NCBI GenBank assembly: GCA_025765615.1
Contig: JAIVFJ010000008.1
Coordinates: 372,001 to 436,000, forward strand
Reading direction: 5' to 3'
Source of the DNA: Zopfochytrium polystomum
Taxonomy: Eukaryota; Chytridiomycota; Chytridiomycetes; Chytridiales; Chytridiaceae
Length of the DNA: 64,000 nt
The first letter of the stretch is position 1, and the number at the start of each line of letters is the position of its first letter. The translations under genes and the position numbers were made by a program. The notes below the pieces were generated by a model. It did not search any database. It saw nothing but the letters and a program-made list of their open reading frames with translations, and was not told the DNA's origin. Below are positions 23,143 to 35,793 of this stretch, piece after piece.

Positions 23143-24375
23143 GAAAGCACTTAGATGCCGAGCCCATTCCCCACTCTGCTGCCTGCCTGATTGACGTGAT
23201 TGCACTGCAAAGGGCTTCAAGTGCAAGTCGGGTCTCAGGGGAGGATCGATTCAAATCACCCTCTTTGAGCGGAGTGATGATCCTCTGGAAGGCATTACCT
23301 GTAACCAGAAAGGCAGAGTCTGCAGTGATGGCATAGCCTGGACACATATACCGATCATCTGAAAGCTTCTCCACTAGTGGCTGCACGATATCGCCATCGT
23401 TCCATGATCCAGGGCAGTTCATGCGCACCCACACCAGTGTCCCGTCCACGCCGTAGCAGAATACACCTGTGATGAGGGGAGCATGTAGCCAGCCTTACTT
23501 ACCCTTAGATGACAGCTTCAAGGGGGAAGGATGGGTAGATGGATCGCTGGTGGGGAGCGATCGATGGAGGGGTTGGGGACACAATCCTCACCATTGTACA
23601 GAGCATTCTGACGATCGGGATGGGTCGGTGAGTGCACTCGATAGTTCTTCCCATCGACAAAGCCCCACACATTCTGCAAAAGCGGCTCCTTCAACGCCAC
23701 AAGAGATGCCCACTCTTGTTGCTGATTGTGCGATGGAAAGGAAATTCGAGCATCCTGCATTTGTGAGAGAGTAATCCTCAGGGCGATCTCAGCCTTCCTC
23801 ATTGTTCATGACAGGGTTGAAGTTGGCACACCAAAAATGAACGAGAGGGTTTTAAGCTCAAGTGCGGAAGAGTAGAAGATTAGGATGCACCCAAGAACAG
23901 CATACTTGTCTGCAAGCTTCGCTGGGCAGCCTCTTCTTCCTGGGCCAGATCGGATAAGGTAGTGTCAGGCAAAGTTTGTCAAGAGGGTGTTGAACGCAGG
24001 AACATCAAGAGAGGTCATTGCAACGAAAGCTGACCGGTCCAGACTATGGTAGAGCCGATACCATGGCGAACTGTTCTCATCGATGAGAGATCGGATTGTG
24101 AGGGTGTAAGAATCTCGAAGCATCATCCACAGCTGAAGTAGATAGGCCAAATTTCGTATGCGACGCCGTTGCTCCAGCATTTTTGTCACGAGATGAAGGA
24201 CAACCGCTTGTGCCGAACGCATTTCTCTGGTTTTTGGAACACCCAGCAAGGCAAGTGGCAGGATCCTACTGTGCAATTGCACATTTGCGACAGCGAATGT
24301 GAGAGCAAACGTGTCAGACGCATTTTGTGAAATGCGTTGATTTTTGGAAGTGGTCCACTGCCTCAACTTGACCAA
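23143..24375 (-). pseudogene. PIF/Harbinger DDE transposase (DDE_Tnp_4) remnant
   Basis: Three minus-strand frames form one transposase in order. An N-terminal helical region (24375-23965) ends with TSLDVPAFNTLL. A central part (23802-23518) has the first catalytic Asp context WGFVDGKNYRV and DRQNALYNG. A later part (23449-23143) has NCPGSWNDGDIV and YAITADSAFLV with the second Asp. The frames are out of register near 23515 and 23950, and the C terminus with the catalytic Glu is cut by the copia LTR at 23142. Non-functional. Confidence 0.85.
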
Positions 24376-24434
24376 TATTCTTATTCAATCTTTTGTGAAA
24401 GCCCCTTTGCTACTGATATCACTCTTATTTCTTC

Positions 24435-24461
24435 AAAAAAAAAAAAAAAAAAAAAAAAAAA
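24435..24461 (+). repeat. A27 homopolymer at the 5' edge of the LINE
   Basis: An uninterrupted run of 27 adenines lies immediately upstream of the LINE coding region. It may be the tail of an older insertion or an A-rich target used by the LINE. Confidence 0.9.
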
Positions 24462-24504
24462 CAGAGACATTATTAGCAGGACTTCCTGCACCACTTAGTC
24501 AACT

Positions 24505-25596
24505 ATGTCAACTAGCCCTGTGTCTAGCACACCACCACCCCTCCCTCGCTTTGTGACTTGGAACATCCGTCGTGCCTTCCCCACCAAGGCTGCATCTATC
24601 TTCCACTGGCTCGATCACACCAAAACCACCATCCTTGCCATTCAAGAAACTGGCTGCTCTGACACAGAGGCCACCCACTCCATTTGCCACATCACTAGGA
24701 ATTACAAAGGTTTCTTCATATCCTCCACCCCCTCCCGTCACGCTGGCGTTGGTTTCATCATTTCATCTTCCCTGGCACCACACATCACTGACGTCTCAGA
24801 CTTTGGAACTCGTGCCATTGCCCTCACCTTATCTTTTGCTCGACGCTCCATCCTCCTGCGAAATATTTACTGGCCTGCTGACCCCCAATCTGAGGAACTC
24901 CCTGACTTGCAAAAATGGTGCAACTCTCTTGCCTCATCTGACTCCACCTCACCCCACCAAGCCTACTGGTTTGGTGACTGGAATGCCATCACTGACCCCC
25001 TTGACCACTCCACCAGAGCCCCAACACCTACTTCCCACCATGGGTTCCTCCCCACCCTCTCCCTGAAAGGCTTTGTTGATTCCTTTAGACACCTGCACCC
25101 AGACTTACCCTCTTACACACACACTGCTGGCTCCTACTCCTCTTGTTTGGACAGCATTTGGCTCTCACCCCCTGCTCTTGACTACGTCACTGAAGCTAAC
25201 ATTTCTTCTCCACTTGAAGAGCCCCATCTCACTGACACTTCAGACCACCTCCCCTTCAACATAATTCTTGCTTCCTCCCCCTTCCACACTTTTCCCTTCT
25301 CCCCTCTGCGCCAGCAGGTCATCAAACCCCTGGAAGCTTCAGAGGTGCAACTCGACAATTACACATCAGCCGTCTCAGTTGAGCTTGCCTCCCTCTCAGC
25401 AGCCCTTGCAGCCTTGGACAGCATTCTTCTCCCCTCTGAGCTTGAGTTCCTCCATTCTCCATCCCTACCCTTTCAATACCCCTCCCCAGAACGTGCATCA
25501 CTCCTCGTCAGCCACCTTGACACACTCTCCACATCATTTCACGAGTTACTGCTTCAGCTTGGCAGTTCCTTCCTCACAAGGGAACCTCCTCAGTAG
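24505..25596 (+). pseudogene. LINE EEP (AP-like) endonuclease domain
   Basis: A 363-residue frame begins MSTSPVSSTP and reaches the EEP core at once. FVTWNIRRAF gives the Asn motif and ILAIQETGCSD the catalytic Glu. HAGVGFIIS, WFGDWNAITDP (Asp and Asn), SCLDSIWLS and TDTSDHLPFN (terminal Asp-His) follow. All usual catalytic motifs are present. The frame stops at 25594-25596 and the polyprotein continues in another frame, so the element is counted as broken. It nicks target DNA during insertion in this family. Confidence 0.87.
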
Positions 25597-25715
25597 CGCC
25601 AAAGATAGATTGCCGTGCCAAACCATTCCTTGTTGCACGTTGGAAAGTAGAGAAACTGTGGGCACTTGCCAAAGACCCTGCGCATGATCTGGCTAACATC
25701 TTCCCTTCCATTCCT

Positions 25716-28700
25716 TTGACCCCATCTGAGTGGGGCGCAGATCAGTCTTACTCCTTCTTGTCCCACATCCACTCTCAGTACAAAGCCCGCTTCTTGGACA
25801 CAACTGACTATCGTGATGTTTTACTCCCCGCCCTCAACCGCCATCGCCAGGCCATCTACCGTGCCCAACGCCAGGCAGCAGAAAAGCACAAAATGGAGGA
25901 CATTGCCACAGCTCTCACACATAGACACGACCTTTTCTCTTCTGGCAAGATAAAGACTGTCCTCAACAACATCGTCAACCGCACGTGGTTTAATTCTAGC
26001 ATTGACCACATTCGCTATACTACTGCCGAAGGTCCCTCAATCACCCACGATCCTGACCTTGTCCCTGGTATCTGCCAACAACAGGTCGAACACTGGTTTC
26101 GCCCTCGTACCCTCACTCCCTTCCCACCATCCTCTCCATTTCACTCTGAGATGCAACCCCGTCCCCACATCCCCCCAGATCTTTTCTCCAAGGTTATGCT
26201 GCCCCCTTCTGCCAACGACGTCAAAAACGCTCTCACATCTCTTGCCTCAAACAAAGCCCCTGGCCCCTCCCAAATCTCCAGAGAGCTTCTCCTCGCAGCT
26301 GGTCCTGATGCTCTTGCATTCTTCTCCTCCCTCATCATTCGCTCTTTTCTCTTCCTTGACATCCCAGACTCTTGGGCATCTTCCTCCATCTTCCCCATAC
26401 CCAAGAAAGCTGCGTGGGGTGGTGACATCACTAACCTCCGTCCAATCAGCCTCTGCGAACTTGCTGCCAAAGTTGTTCAATCCATCCGTCTTTCTCGTAT
26501 CTCTTCCATCCTCTCTTCTCACAATGTACTCCTTGGTCGCAACTTCTCTGCCCTACCTGGCTCTTCTCCTGACCCGCCTCTCCACCTGGTACGCTACGCC
26601 CTTGACCTTGCCCATTCCACGAAACAGCCCTTATACCTTCTCCTCAACGACATTAAGAAAGCTTTTGACAGTGCCCCTGTTGCTGGCCTCATTGCCTCCT
26701 GGGAACGTATTCACCTCCCCTCTTCTTATGTTCGCATGCGTGTCAATTCCCAACGTCGTTTTCGTTCCTCTGTCATCACAGCTTTTGGCCCATCCCCTTC
26801 CTTCCTCATTGGCACTATGATTCAGCAAGGCTCCCTTGAGGGACCCCTTGATTGGCGTATCTTTTGGGACCCTGTTCTTTGCGTTCTTTATCGCTGTACC
26901 ACTGGTTTCATTTTCTCAGTTCCCACCCCTCGTAACTTCCCTGTCCAATTCTTCAACCCCCCCACCCCCTGTCTCTGTTACTGGCTTTGCCCTTGTCGAC
27001 GACACCAACACCCTCTCCAGCACCCTGGAGGATCTGCAGCTTCAGGCCCACCTCCTCTTTGAGTACCAGTCACATAACAACATCGAGTCTAACACCAAGA
27101 AAATCTTCATCTCCGCCGTCAACACCCCGCAATCAGCACCTACCACCATCAACTGGGGCACCACAGTCCTTCCCATCCACCCGCCAAACACCACCTTTCG
27201 ACACCTAGGCAACTACTTCACAGCAGACGGTATGAGCTCAGCAGCACAGCAGCAAATCCTTTCCACCACCACCAATTTCCTCGACATTATCAAACACAAA
27301 AAGATGGGTGACAAAATTGCTTCTTACCTCATCCGTAACGTTCTCCTCCCACGTGTCCGCTTTCTGTGGAAAACTGCCATTCTCCCCCGTACTTTCCTCA
27401 ACAACCTCACCACACTCTGTTGCAAAACCTTCAAACACCTGGTTGGCTACTGCACCTCTTTTCCCAATGCCCTCCTCCATCACCCTATGACCCATAACTT
27501 CCCTGACTTTTACAATGAATACTGCTCTGACATGATTGTTGACCTCAACTCTCGCTTGAACTCCCCCTCTCTCATTGGCCACATAAGCCGTATCATGATG
27601 CACCGCCTCCAACTTGACCTGGCCTCTGGAGCTCCAGTTTTCTCACATCCCTTACCCTTGTCCCAGCCAAAAAAACACTTCACCAAGTCTCTCATTCCCC
27701 TCCTTTTTAACCAACAAACATCCTTCCAATACTCTGGTCCACCCCTATTTTCTGTTCATGCTCATTCCATCAACTCATTAGTTCCTTGGCATATTTTTCT
27801 CAAAGTGCTTCCCACTCTCCGTTCACACTCAGTCTTCTTTTTTGAACAACTTTTTGACCTCCGCCTCACCAGTCCTTCTTACAAAGACAGCTCTCTCCCT
27901 GACAAACTCTGTGAAGTGTACCACATCATTAAGACCTTTATTTTTGCTGCTCCCACCTTTGGCTCTCCAGTCTTTTACCACAGCCCTCCTGATGGTCCTC
28001 TTTACAATCCCTTTTACCCATCTTCTTTGGATCCCCTTCACCATCCCCCCCTTGCTTGTGGCAGCTTTTTCCGTCTGATGACCTCACCACAAGTGGAATT
28101 CTTCCGCATTGTTAACTGGACTCACACACTCCCAAACCCCCAACTCCTTTCTCATCACTACTCCAGGCTCCCTGAACGCCTTCACCCTTCCTCCCACAAT
28201 TTCCACTTGGTTCAATGCCTTGGCTGCCCCATTGGCTCCCCCTCATTCTCTTACCCCCGCAGCAAGCACATCTCTCCCTACAATCCAACTTCCCTTGCAC
28301 ACTCCACCTACACAGTCCCCATCAGCAGCCGCACAACTGCTACTGCAACTCGACCCTCCCAGCCCATCTTCTTTGTTAACTCACCTTCCCCCACCACCGT
28401 TTTCACACCCACACCTTTCCCACTCCTCACCTCCCGCCACTCCACTTTCAATCCAGCTCCCTTCACGAATCCCTGCTTTCAACCAATGGACGTGCCCCTC
28501 CTCCCTGCTGACCTTGCTCATACCCACCTATCCTTGACCTTTGACACTGATGGCTCCCTTCGCGAGGAGGGCTTCATGGCTGGCTCTGTTGTTTGCCTTG
28601 AGCTTAACTTTGAATTTTCTTTTGCCCTCCCTCCACTCTCTGCCTCTTCCACAACTGCTGAAATTGCTGCTCTCCTTGCTGCCCTCACCATCACTGCAAA

Positions 28701-29136
28701 GCTTTCCCTGCCCCTCACTTTTCGACTTGACAATCTTGGAGTGGTTCACACCTTTGAGAAACTCTTTCCCTCAAACTCCTTTAGTCCCCATCTGCACAGC
28801 AAGCTCAACACACCCCCTCTCTCTGATTCCCTCCATCGTCTTTTGCACACCACTTCCCACCCCACCCTTTGGGCTGCGTTGCAGCCACTCTACAGTCTTG
28901 GATTGGCCCCCCTCCACAAGTTTCCTGGGTTCGTGGACACAACAGCGACGCTGGCAACAAACGAGCAGACAAGCTGGCATCATCTGTACCCTCGACTTCT
29001 GACCCAACTTTGTTACCAATCCTCTCACAACAGATCCTCCCAGCCACTGCCTTCATCTCAAATACCCTGGTCTTGGGCCAACTTCGACGACAACTGCGAC
29101 TCCTCACAGGTCTCTCTCACCATTTTGCACTTCTGA
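25716..29136 (+). pseudogene. LINE reverse transcriptase and RNase H, split by frameshifts
   Basis: Frame one (25716-27062) has SNKAPGPSQISRELL, FPIPKKAAW, NLRPISLCELAAKVVQ and LLNDIKKAFDSAPVAGLIA, the RT palm with motif A Asp. The palm continues after a frame change near 26970 as GFALVDDTNTLSS, the active-site pair in a VDD rather than ADD context. This second frame (26836-29136) continues through a long C-terminal region to an RNase H start, FDTDGSLREEGFMAG and FRLDNLGVVHTF. The RNase H end, WVRGHNSDAGNKRADKLA, is again in a different frame (28869-29897). The frame changes make this copy inactive. Confidence 0.85.
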
Positions 29137-30141
29137 ACACCTCAGCCTTTGCCCACATCACCCACAACCCTGACCTAGTTCATTGGGAAGCCACATTTCT
29201 TGTTCTCCACTCTGGAATTAAACCCTTTTCCCTCTTTGGCACCCTCCACGGCTCTGCTTGTCGCAAGTATCGACTTCAAATCCTCAGCAACACTTTGCCC
29301 ACCCAAAAAGTTCTACACCAACGACACCCTCAAGTCTACCCTGATGGGCTCTGCCGTCGATGCCACCACGCTCTGGAAACCACAGAGCATGTCTGGCAAT
29401 GCCCTGCAGCTGCTGACGCCATTGCCATGATTTGCAACACCTTTGCTGAAACTCTTTCCTCCTCTGTTCCTCCTGCACCTCATGGTTGCTCTCCTCCCCA
29501 AGCCCATCCCATTTACTGGCTCTCCTGCCCTGAATTTCTCTTTGATCATCAATCTTGTATCAATTTTTCCTCCCTCCTTCGTGGCTTCATCCCACAATCC
29601 TTTTATGACTCCTTATTCTCACGTGATAACCCTGCTGCCTCTGTCCTTAAAACCCTTGTCACCGCTTTCCATCAGCTCCTTCTTGACGCCCATCGACTTA
29701 TTTGGATCCCCCGTTGTGACGACACTATCTCTTGGGAGAAGTCAAAGTCCATCAAGCCCTCTGACAAGTGCTCCAAGCCCCGCAGATCCACCAAATTCCC
29801 AGGCCTCTCACCCTCGTTCCACGGCCTCTCACCCACTGTCTTCTCCAAACATCAACTCTTTCCTCCCTCCCACTCCATCATCCCACAGAACTCGTAACAG
29901 CTCCTCACAACCCTCTCAACCTCGCTGCACCACGTGTAGTCGCCGGCACTCCACTGACACTTGCCCAGGCATCTGGCTTTTGCGCACCAAGGCTTCTTCC
30001 AGATGGATTGACCACTACCTCGGCCGCATAAAACTTGTTGCAGGCATTATCTGGCTTCACCGCACAATACAACTCCCCTCACGCCAACAAGCAAGAGCCA
30101 CTCGTCACCCAGCTCCTGCTGAGCCCCCTGACGTTCACTGA
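28869..30141 (+). pseudogene. LINE C-terminal region: RNase H end and Cys/His tail
   Basis: The frame 28869-29897 carries the last RNase H motif and then GLCRRCHHALETTEHVWQCP, a C-x2-C..H..C arrangement like the zinc motif that follows the RT or RNase H in many LINEs. The overlapping frame 29443-30141 ends with a second Cys-rich stretch, CTTCSRRHSTDTCPG. The 3' untranslated part runs to the A-rich tail. Confidence 0.75.
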
Positions 30142-30492
30142 GCCACTGTTGCCCTTCTCAATCTTGACATGGGCTGTTGCCTAATCTGACTTATCCCAAC
30201 CCTCCGATCTTTCACAGCTGCTCCCCTCTCTTACACTGCCCTCCTTCAGACTCACTTCTCTATTTTCTTGATTCTGTGTTTTCCCCTTCTCCTTTGATCA
30301 TTGTGGCTTTATGTGCGGTGGAGATGCCTGACGACCCTGTAAGTCCGTAGCGCATGGGGTGGGTTTGCTGAGGTGATACCTGGACGTAGTCCATTACAGT
30401 TCACCGTTGATGGCTCTTTCTCTTCCCACCAGCCCCTCTGGGGCTGGAACAATAAAAAAAAAAAAAATAAAAAAAAAAAAAAAAAAAAAAAA

Positions 30493-30891
30493 CACTCCAA
30501 CATAGAGCCAGCAGTGCACACAGTCGGTGGTGGGGCAGCTGCATTCCCACCTGCGGCCCCTTAAGAGGAGCCCCCGAAGAGACCATGTACTCACCAGGGT
30601 GCGTACCACCTCTCACTACCCTCATCATCGCAATCCAGATGGATTTGAAGGAACTCTGCATTGGTGCCAAAGGACAGAAATCAGATTGAAGAAAAAAGGA
30701 AAAAGAGAAATGGCCCAAAAACAGAGAGAGAGAAAATTGACAAGTCAACCCCCCTGACTTGGAGCATCCACCACAAATGCTCTAAGTCCCCCCAACCCTA
30801 TGCGTGTATGTACAAGTGCCGAAAACAAATAATAAATTAGGCAGGCTTGGGGTACAGCCTGTCAGGCACCCCATCCCTAGGCAGCTGGGCA
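30493..30891. other. Unassigned sequence between LINE tail and copia LTR
   Basis: No coding or RNA feature was recognised in these 400 bases. An AG-rich patch lies at 30690-30735. Confidence 0.35.
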
Positions 30892-31117
30892 TGTTAGTTT
30901 TGGGTCTTTTGGTGTAAGCAGTGTGCAGGAGTTTTGACCTGATACTGCTCTGCAAGGATGACTTGCAGCATTTTGCAAGCAAAGGTCCTTGTAACAGTTT
31001 TGTATAAAGACAAACACAAGACTGACAGAAGCCAAGATCAACTTCCCACCACCACCACCTTCAGTAGTGTACACCACAGCAGCCCAATCCACCAAGCCAT
31101 CATAGCGAATTCTTTCA
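30892..31117 (+). mobile_element. Copia LTR copy (same family as 22904-23142 and 36128-36356)
   Basis: The 226-bp LTR starts TGTTAGTTTTGGG and ends GCGAATTCTTTCA. Directly after its last base stands TACAAAACTGTTAC (31118-31131), the exact reverse complement of LTR positions 30991-31004. It could be the 5' LTR of remnant B (a 5.5-kb spacing to the 3' LTR). No target duplication or primer-binding site (TGG) follows, so a solo or rearranged LTR is equally possible. Confidence 0.8.
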
Positions 31118-31146
31118 TACAAAACTGTTACCCATCCCAATCATAA

Positions 31147-31755
31147 CCGATCATCGAGGATATCCCCGCTGAGTGGTGGGCTGACATCATCGACGGGCGC
31201 ATCCCGTACACAGACCGCCGGGTATTTATAATTGAGCGTGCCAGCCCTGCAGCCCCCAGCGACGAAGCGGCGGCGGCGACGGCTGTTGAAGCACCAACAC
31301 CCCCCAATGACGAGCCCGAGCGCGTCAGGTTCTTCGAGATGGACTCGCCCATGTTCGGCACGTCTGTCATCCAATTCGAAGTCGACTGGGACCACACGTC
31401 GTTCGTTGATGTGACGCCTGCGCTGCTGCGCTGGCAGCCGACCTACCACCGCGAGTACATCGTCCTGTACCAGGCAGACGCCGCAAAGGCAGAAGCCGCC
31501 GGAAACGCTCGGTACGCGAAGATCTGCGCTGCTGCCGGCGCCGTCGATCTGCTGCAGCCACAAAAAGAGGACCACCCACCACCAGCACTGGCGTCGGTGA
31601 CAGAGGTCCCGCCCCCGCTCCCGCCGACCTGGTCCTTCGAGCTCAAGCTCGGCTCGCAGCACCCAGCACTAGCGAGCATCGACACTGCGCAGCACCTCCC
31701 ACGCGGGCCGCGCCGCGACCAGATGACATCCAACCCACACACCATTAATTTTTGA
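31147..31755 (+). CDS. GC-rich open frame of unknown function
   Basis: The frame is open from just after a TAA (31144-31146) to TGA at 31753-31755, about 202 codons; the first ATG is at 31318 and the next at 31330. The N part reads IIEDIPAEWWADIIDGRIP and RRVFIIERASP, then an Ala/Pro linker, then FEMDSPMFGTSVIQFEVDWD and a stretch with LLRWQPTYHREYIVLYQADA. No family was recognised. GC content and codon use are clearly higher in GC than in all surrounding repeat DNA. No splice-linked exon was found. It could be a captured host gene fragment, a retroelement gag-like piece or an exon of an unrecognised gene. Confidence 0.45.
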   Translation, partial: PIIEDIPAEWWADIIDGRIPYTDRRVFIIERASPAAPSDEAAAATAVEAPTPPNDEPERVRFFEMDSPMFGTSVIQFEVDWDHTSFVDVTPALLRWQPTYHREYIVLYQADAAKAEAAGNARYAKICAAAGAVDLLQPQKEDHPPPALASVTEVPPPLPPTWSFELKLGSQHPALASIDTAQHLPRGPRRDQMTSNPHTINF

Positions 31756-33904
31756 TTTTTGATTTTTTGTCCTCAGTTGGAGACAACAACCACCCCCTAC
31801 CTGACACACACCAAGCTAACAAACCAACTTTTCATCAAACAACATGACTACTGACTCAACCAATCCATCAACGCAGAATTGACAGATGCGGTTGATCCAC
31901 TAGACCTCTGCGACGCAGCAACCTGCCTCATCAGAGATGGACCATTCCAAGGGCAGAGATTCCAATTGGTGCCTCCAACTTGTGGACAAGAGAAAACTAG
32001 GGACTCGCAAAGGAGATCATTGACGACTTTGAACACATCAAAATGGAACCAACTGAAGCCTCAGATGCCTTCATTACCCAATTCACCGAAGCGTACCATC
32101 GAGTTGACAGCTTTGCAAAGTCAGCAGCTGGAGAACTTCTCCATCGTATTGGCCCTTTCCAACAAGTTGTTTGAATCTTTGTTGGCTCACTGGGCCAAAG
32201 CCTGTTGGATATGGGGAGAGGAAAAGTTTTTCTTGTTGTTTCAGTTTTTGGAGACCTGCACCACTAACAGCTGCCCCTGTGCCCTTTTAATAATACTTAC
32301 TCGTTTTCAACAGGCCACAACAAATTAGAAATTAATGATATGTTGTTTTGCTTGCCTATCGACCCATGGAGTCGGCGGTTCAATTTCTGGATTCCCTGAT
32401 ACAATTATCATTGACATGGCCACCTTTTGAGATCAGAGTGTTTTCAACCACACTGCAACTCTCACCATCAAACATATTAGTGATTGGGATGACCAATAGC
32501 TATGCAACCAAAGACAATTTGCTGTCCATTTATTGATAGAACAAGGACTGGTTGAGTAGTTTAACGACCTCTAACCACTTTGCCAGTGCAATATCAAACA
32601 TCATCTTCCACTTAGGGGGGAGGATGCTAGGGATAAGTGAACGATGATCATCAGCACAGAGCTGCAAAGTGGTCTCAGCATGGATTGGCACCAACTTGGC
32701 ATGTTTATTGACTGCTTCATCTTTTATACACAGACATACTGACAAACTACACCAAGTCCCACATCACAGGAAATTCCACAGCCATACCTGAGTCCTCACC
32801 TCAATTGCATCACTCTGATGAATTATCCTAAACAACTTCTGTGACAAAACACAATGTTCCTTGAAATAACATTTGGCTCATTCCAAGGAGTATCAACATT
32901 TATCTTTATTGGACACTCAACACTAACACTTTTTTCAGAGCAAACTATAAACAAGCCCAACCTTGCAAGATTACAGAAGTTCCATTCTCATCTAAGATTC
33001 TTCCTTTGCAGAACCAAATCTAATTGACTCTAGATTTCAAACTGTTATTAATAGAGTCACTCCAGAACAGCTATGTTCTTTGAATGCCTCATTCATGCAG
33101 CATAACCAGGATCTGGATGCTTCAGAGATCCCCCTCAACTTTTGTTATCTGACCAGAAACTTTGTGGTTTTGGCTTGGATGTTACACTTGACAAAAACAT
33201 TCTGCTGATTCTTTAACGAGGCAGAGTAGAAGACATCAGGCTAAGTCTTTGTTCCCTTTGCTTGCCCTAACACTCTTCTACTAGCATTAATTCCACAACA
33301 TCACTTGGAGACTAAAGGCAAATCATCATCAAGCAATCAAGCTCTGTGGAAACATCTGGATATACTAACTCTGACTTATGCTTACTACCACTAACTTTGT
33401 CTCAATCTCATTCTGCACTCTAGACCAACAAAAAAGAAAAATCAACCACCTCACACACAGTCACAATTACCACATCATCAAACTTTTCAATTTGCAGCAG
33501 TCTCAGCAAAATCCAGGAAAACTTTCAACCATTCATTCCTGCAGATCAGCTTCAGAAACAACACCAACATCACCACTTTGCTCCATTCAGTCACCAGTCA
33601 CCTTGAACGAACTTTGAACCTGAATTTTGCCAGTTGAACAAGTTGAATTGGAATTGCTTTCAGTTTTCTGCAGTCTCAACAAAGTCAGACAAAGCATCAA
33701 CCATTCCCCACAGCAGAGTCACTCCAGAAAACAACAACTACCTCCATTTGGTCAGCATTCAACTTCAGCAATCAGAATTGGAAGAAGTTAAACTGGAACT
33801 GGTAAAATGTATCAACCACATGGTAATCCACAGCGAAGTGAATCAGATAACAGTGTACAGCTCTGGTGTTGGAGGTGATGGCACAACAGGTTGGATTCCG
33901 TGCT
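31756..33904. other. Degenerate retroelement-like DNA
   Basis: Short broken frames only. Positions 32615-32800 include a purine tract (TTAGGGGGGAGG) and a repeat shared with 63585-63875. Frames at 31879-32110 and 33090-33200 look like decayed protein-coding DNA but match no family I can name. Confidence 0.45.
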
Positions 33905-35262
33905 ACTGCAATTAACATCACCTCCAGTGGGCCTTACTGGGAGCACTATAGGCATGACTGAGGAAGGCCAGACCAGGGTGGCAGACCGGCAATGTAAATC
34001 AACTAACTGAAGGCCCATGAACACCGAAGTCCCAGCTTGTAGGCTAGTGTGGCCCGGACCTGTGTCAGAGGAGGTGGAGTCCTGAGCCAGGAGCCCATTC
34101 CACAAGGAGTACCAACCAGAAGACAGTTATTCTCCTGATGTGCCCAGGCGAGACGCAGGGGAAAGCGTTGAGGGGAAGCTGTGTATGGGAGAGTGGTCGC
34201 CTCACCTCATAGGGTACTGGGGGGAACCCAGACCAGCATCGTGCAGAAGGCTCACCTGTGCAGAATTTTATATCCTTGCTTTCTTTTGTGTGTTGGATAT
34301 CTGAGAGTGTTATAAACTAATTCCTTCAAAGTCCCCACAAGACAAAACAATGGCATACATACCCATCACTAGGTTTTATCCTTCTCACAAAACAAACATG
34401 ACCTCCTAAATTAGGGGTGCGCCACAAGCTTCTCCACTTCAAGAACCATCTCCACCAGAACCACCTCCTCATCACCAACATTGCATTCACCATCACCTGA
34501 CAACTCAGCCGAGCATACACGTTCTGGGAAACCTACCTCACAAACACAACATGTCCCGATCCCCAAACTTGGGCAGAAGCCATGTCAGCAGCCTTTGAAG
34601 TTATTGAACAAACCACCAATGTCAACATAATCTGGATCAAATGGGTCTACAAGGTCAAACTTTGTGAAGACAGCAGCATTGAGTGCTTCTATGCACAGCT
34701 CATGGCTAAGGACCTCACTTAGTATCATTGCATTGATATTAAGAATACTCACTCACCTATTGTCCAAAACAACAGTCTTTTACTCACTGAAATGGCTGCC
34801 TGAATCAACTGGGACACTGGCACAGTGGATATCAGCAACACATACCTCAAAAGCATATTTTATGTGCCAAATCTGCATCAAGCAGTTCATTACCACAACA
34901 CTGACTGCTGGAGTTGAACAGCACCTAAATCAAAGAGTTGACAGGAAAGTGCAATCTTCTGGGATTACTGCGTCCTCCTTTGCCAGATTAACTCATCATC
35001 CACACCGCAAGCTAAGTAAACAATATTTGTTTTTTGGCAGTTCTGGCAAAAACTTCTTCTGCCATTGCCTTGCCTAATCTTGTTACAAACTCTGCAAAAT
35101 GGGAGCAATGAAAACCATCCTCAATATGCAGCTGGAACATCAACATGACGGTTCTTACATAAGAAAGTCTATAGCAAGGAGTTTATTCAGTGCCATGCAA
35201 ACATTATCAACAACCGCACTGCAGTAACTGCCCTTCCCAGTAGTCTCAATCTTCAGCCACGT

Positions 35263-35793
35263 ATGATCGACAAAGCAACTGCAGATCAGAGACTGTACCA
35301 GGCAATCCATGACAGCATCAACTACCTTGCCACACACACACGACCAGACCTTGCCCCAGCAGTTTCATATCTTGGTGCCTTCAGCAAGGATCTCAACATA
35401 GCCGGTTACTCCGATGCTGCCCATGGTGTCCACTCAGATGGGAAATCACAGCATGGTTACTATGTTCCATTTGGAGGAACGGCTATTAGTTGGACACCTG
35501 TTTGGAGCACTGTCATGCTGTCACTGCAGGAAGCTGAATATGTAGCAGTGCCTGAACCAGGACAAGAACTTAAGGCACTATCCCAAATCTACTCAGCACT
35601 GCAACTTCTGTCTCCAGCTCCTCTTGTCATCTACACTGACAACAGTGGTGTGATCAACCTCAGCTCAAATGATCTTTACACCAATAGGTCAAAGCATATC
35701 ATGGTAAAGTATCATTATATTCGAGAACTCGTGGAACAAAAGGTTTACGGCTTGAATGGATTGCTGGAGGAGAACAGCCTGTGGACTATATGA
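35263..35793 (+). pseudogene. Copia RNase H fragment of remnant B
   Basis: A 176-residue frame has THTRPDLAPAVSYLGAFSKD, HSDGKSQHGYYVPFGG, LQEAEYVAVPE, VIYTDNSGVINL and SKHIMVKYHYIRELVEQKV. The last segment leaves the copia frame near 35745, losing the PADYMTK ending seen in remnant A. Decayed and inactive. Confidence 0.83.

Larger units (their letters stand above)
24462..30492 (+). mobile_element. Non-LTR retrotransposon (LINE), nearly full length, frameshifted
   Basis: A C/T-rich sense strand encodes, in order, an endonuclease (EEP), a reverse transcriptase, an RNase H and a C-terminal zinc-finger-like tail, ending in an A-rich tail (30453-30492). Several frame changes (near 25596-25716, 26970 and 28900) interrupt a polyprotein that is otherwise well preserved over about 5.6 kb. 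The VDDT form of the RT active site resembles fungal Tad-like LINEs. No target-site duplication was recognised. Confidence 0.88.
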
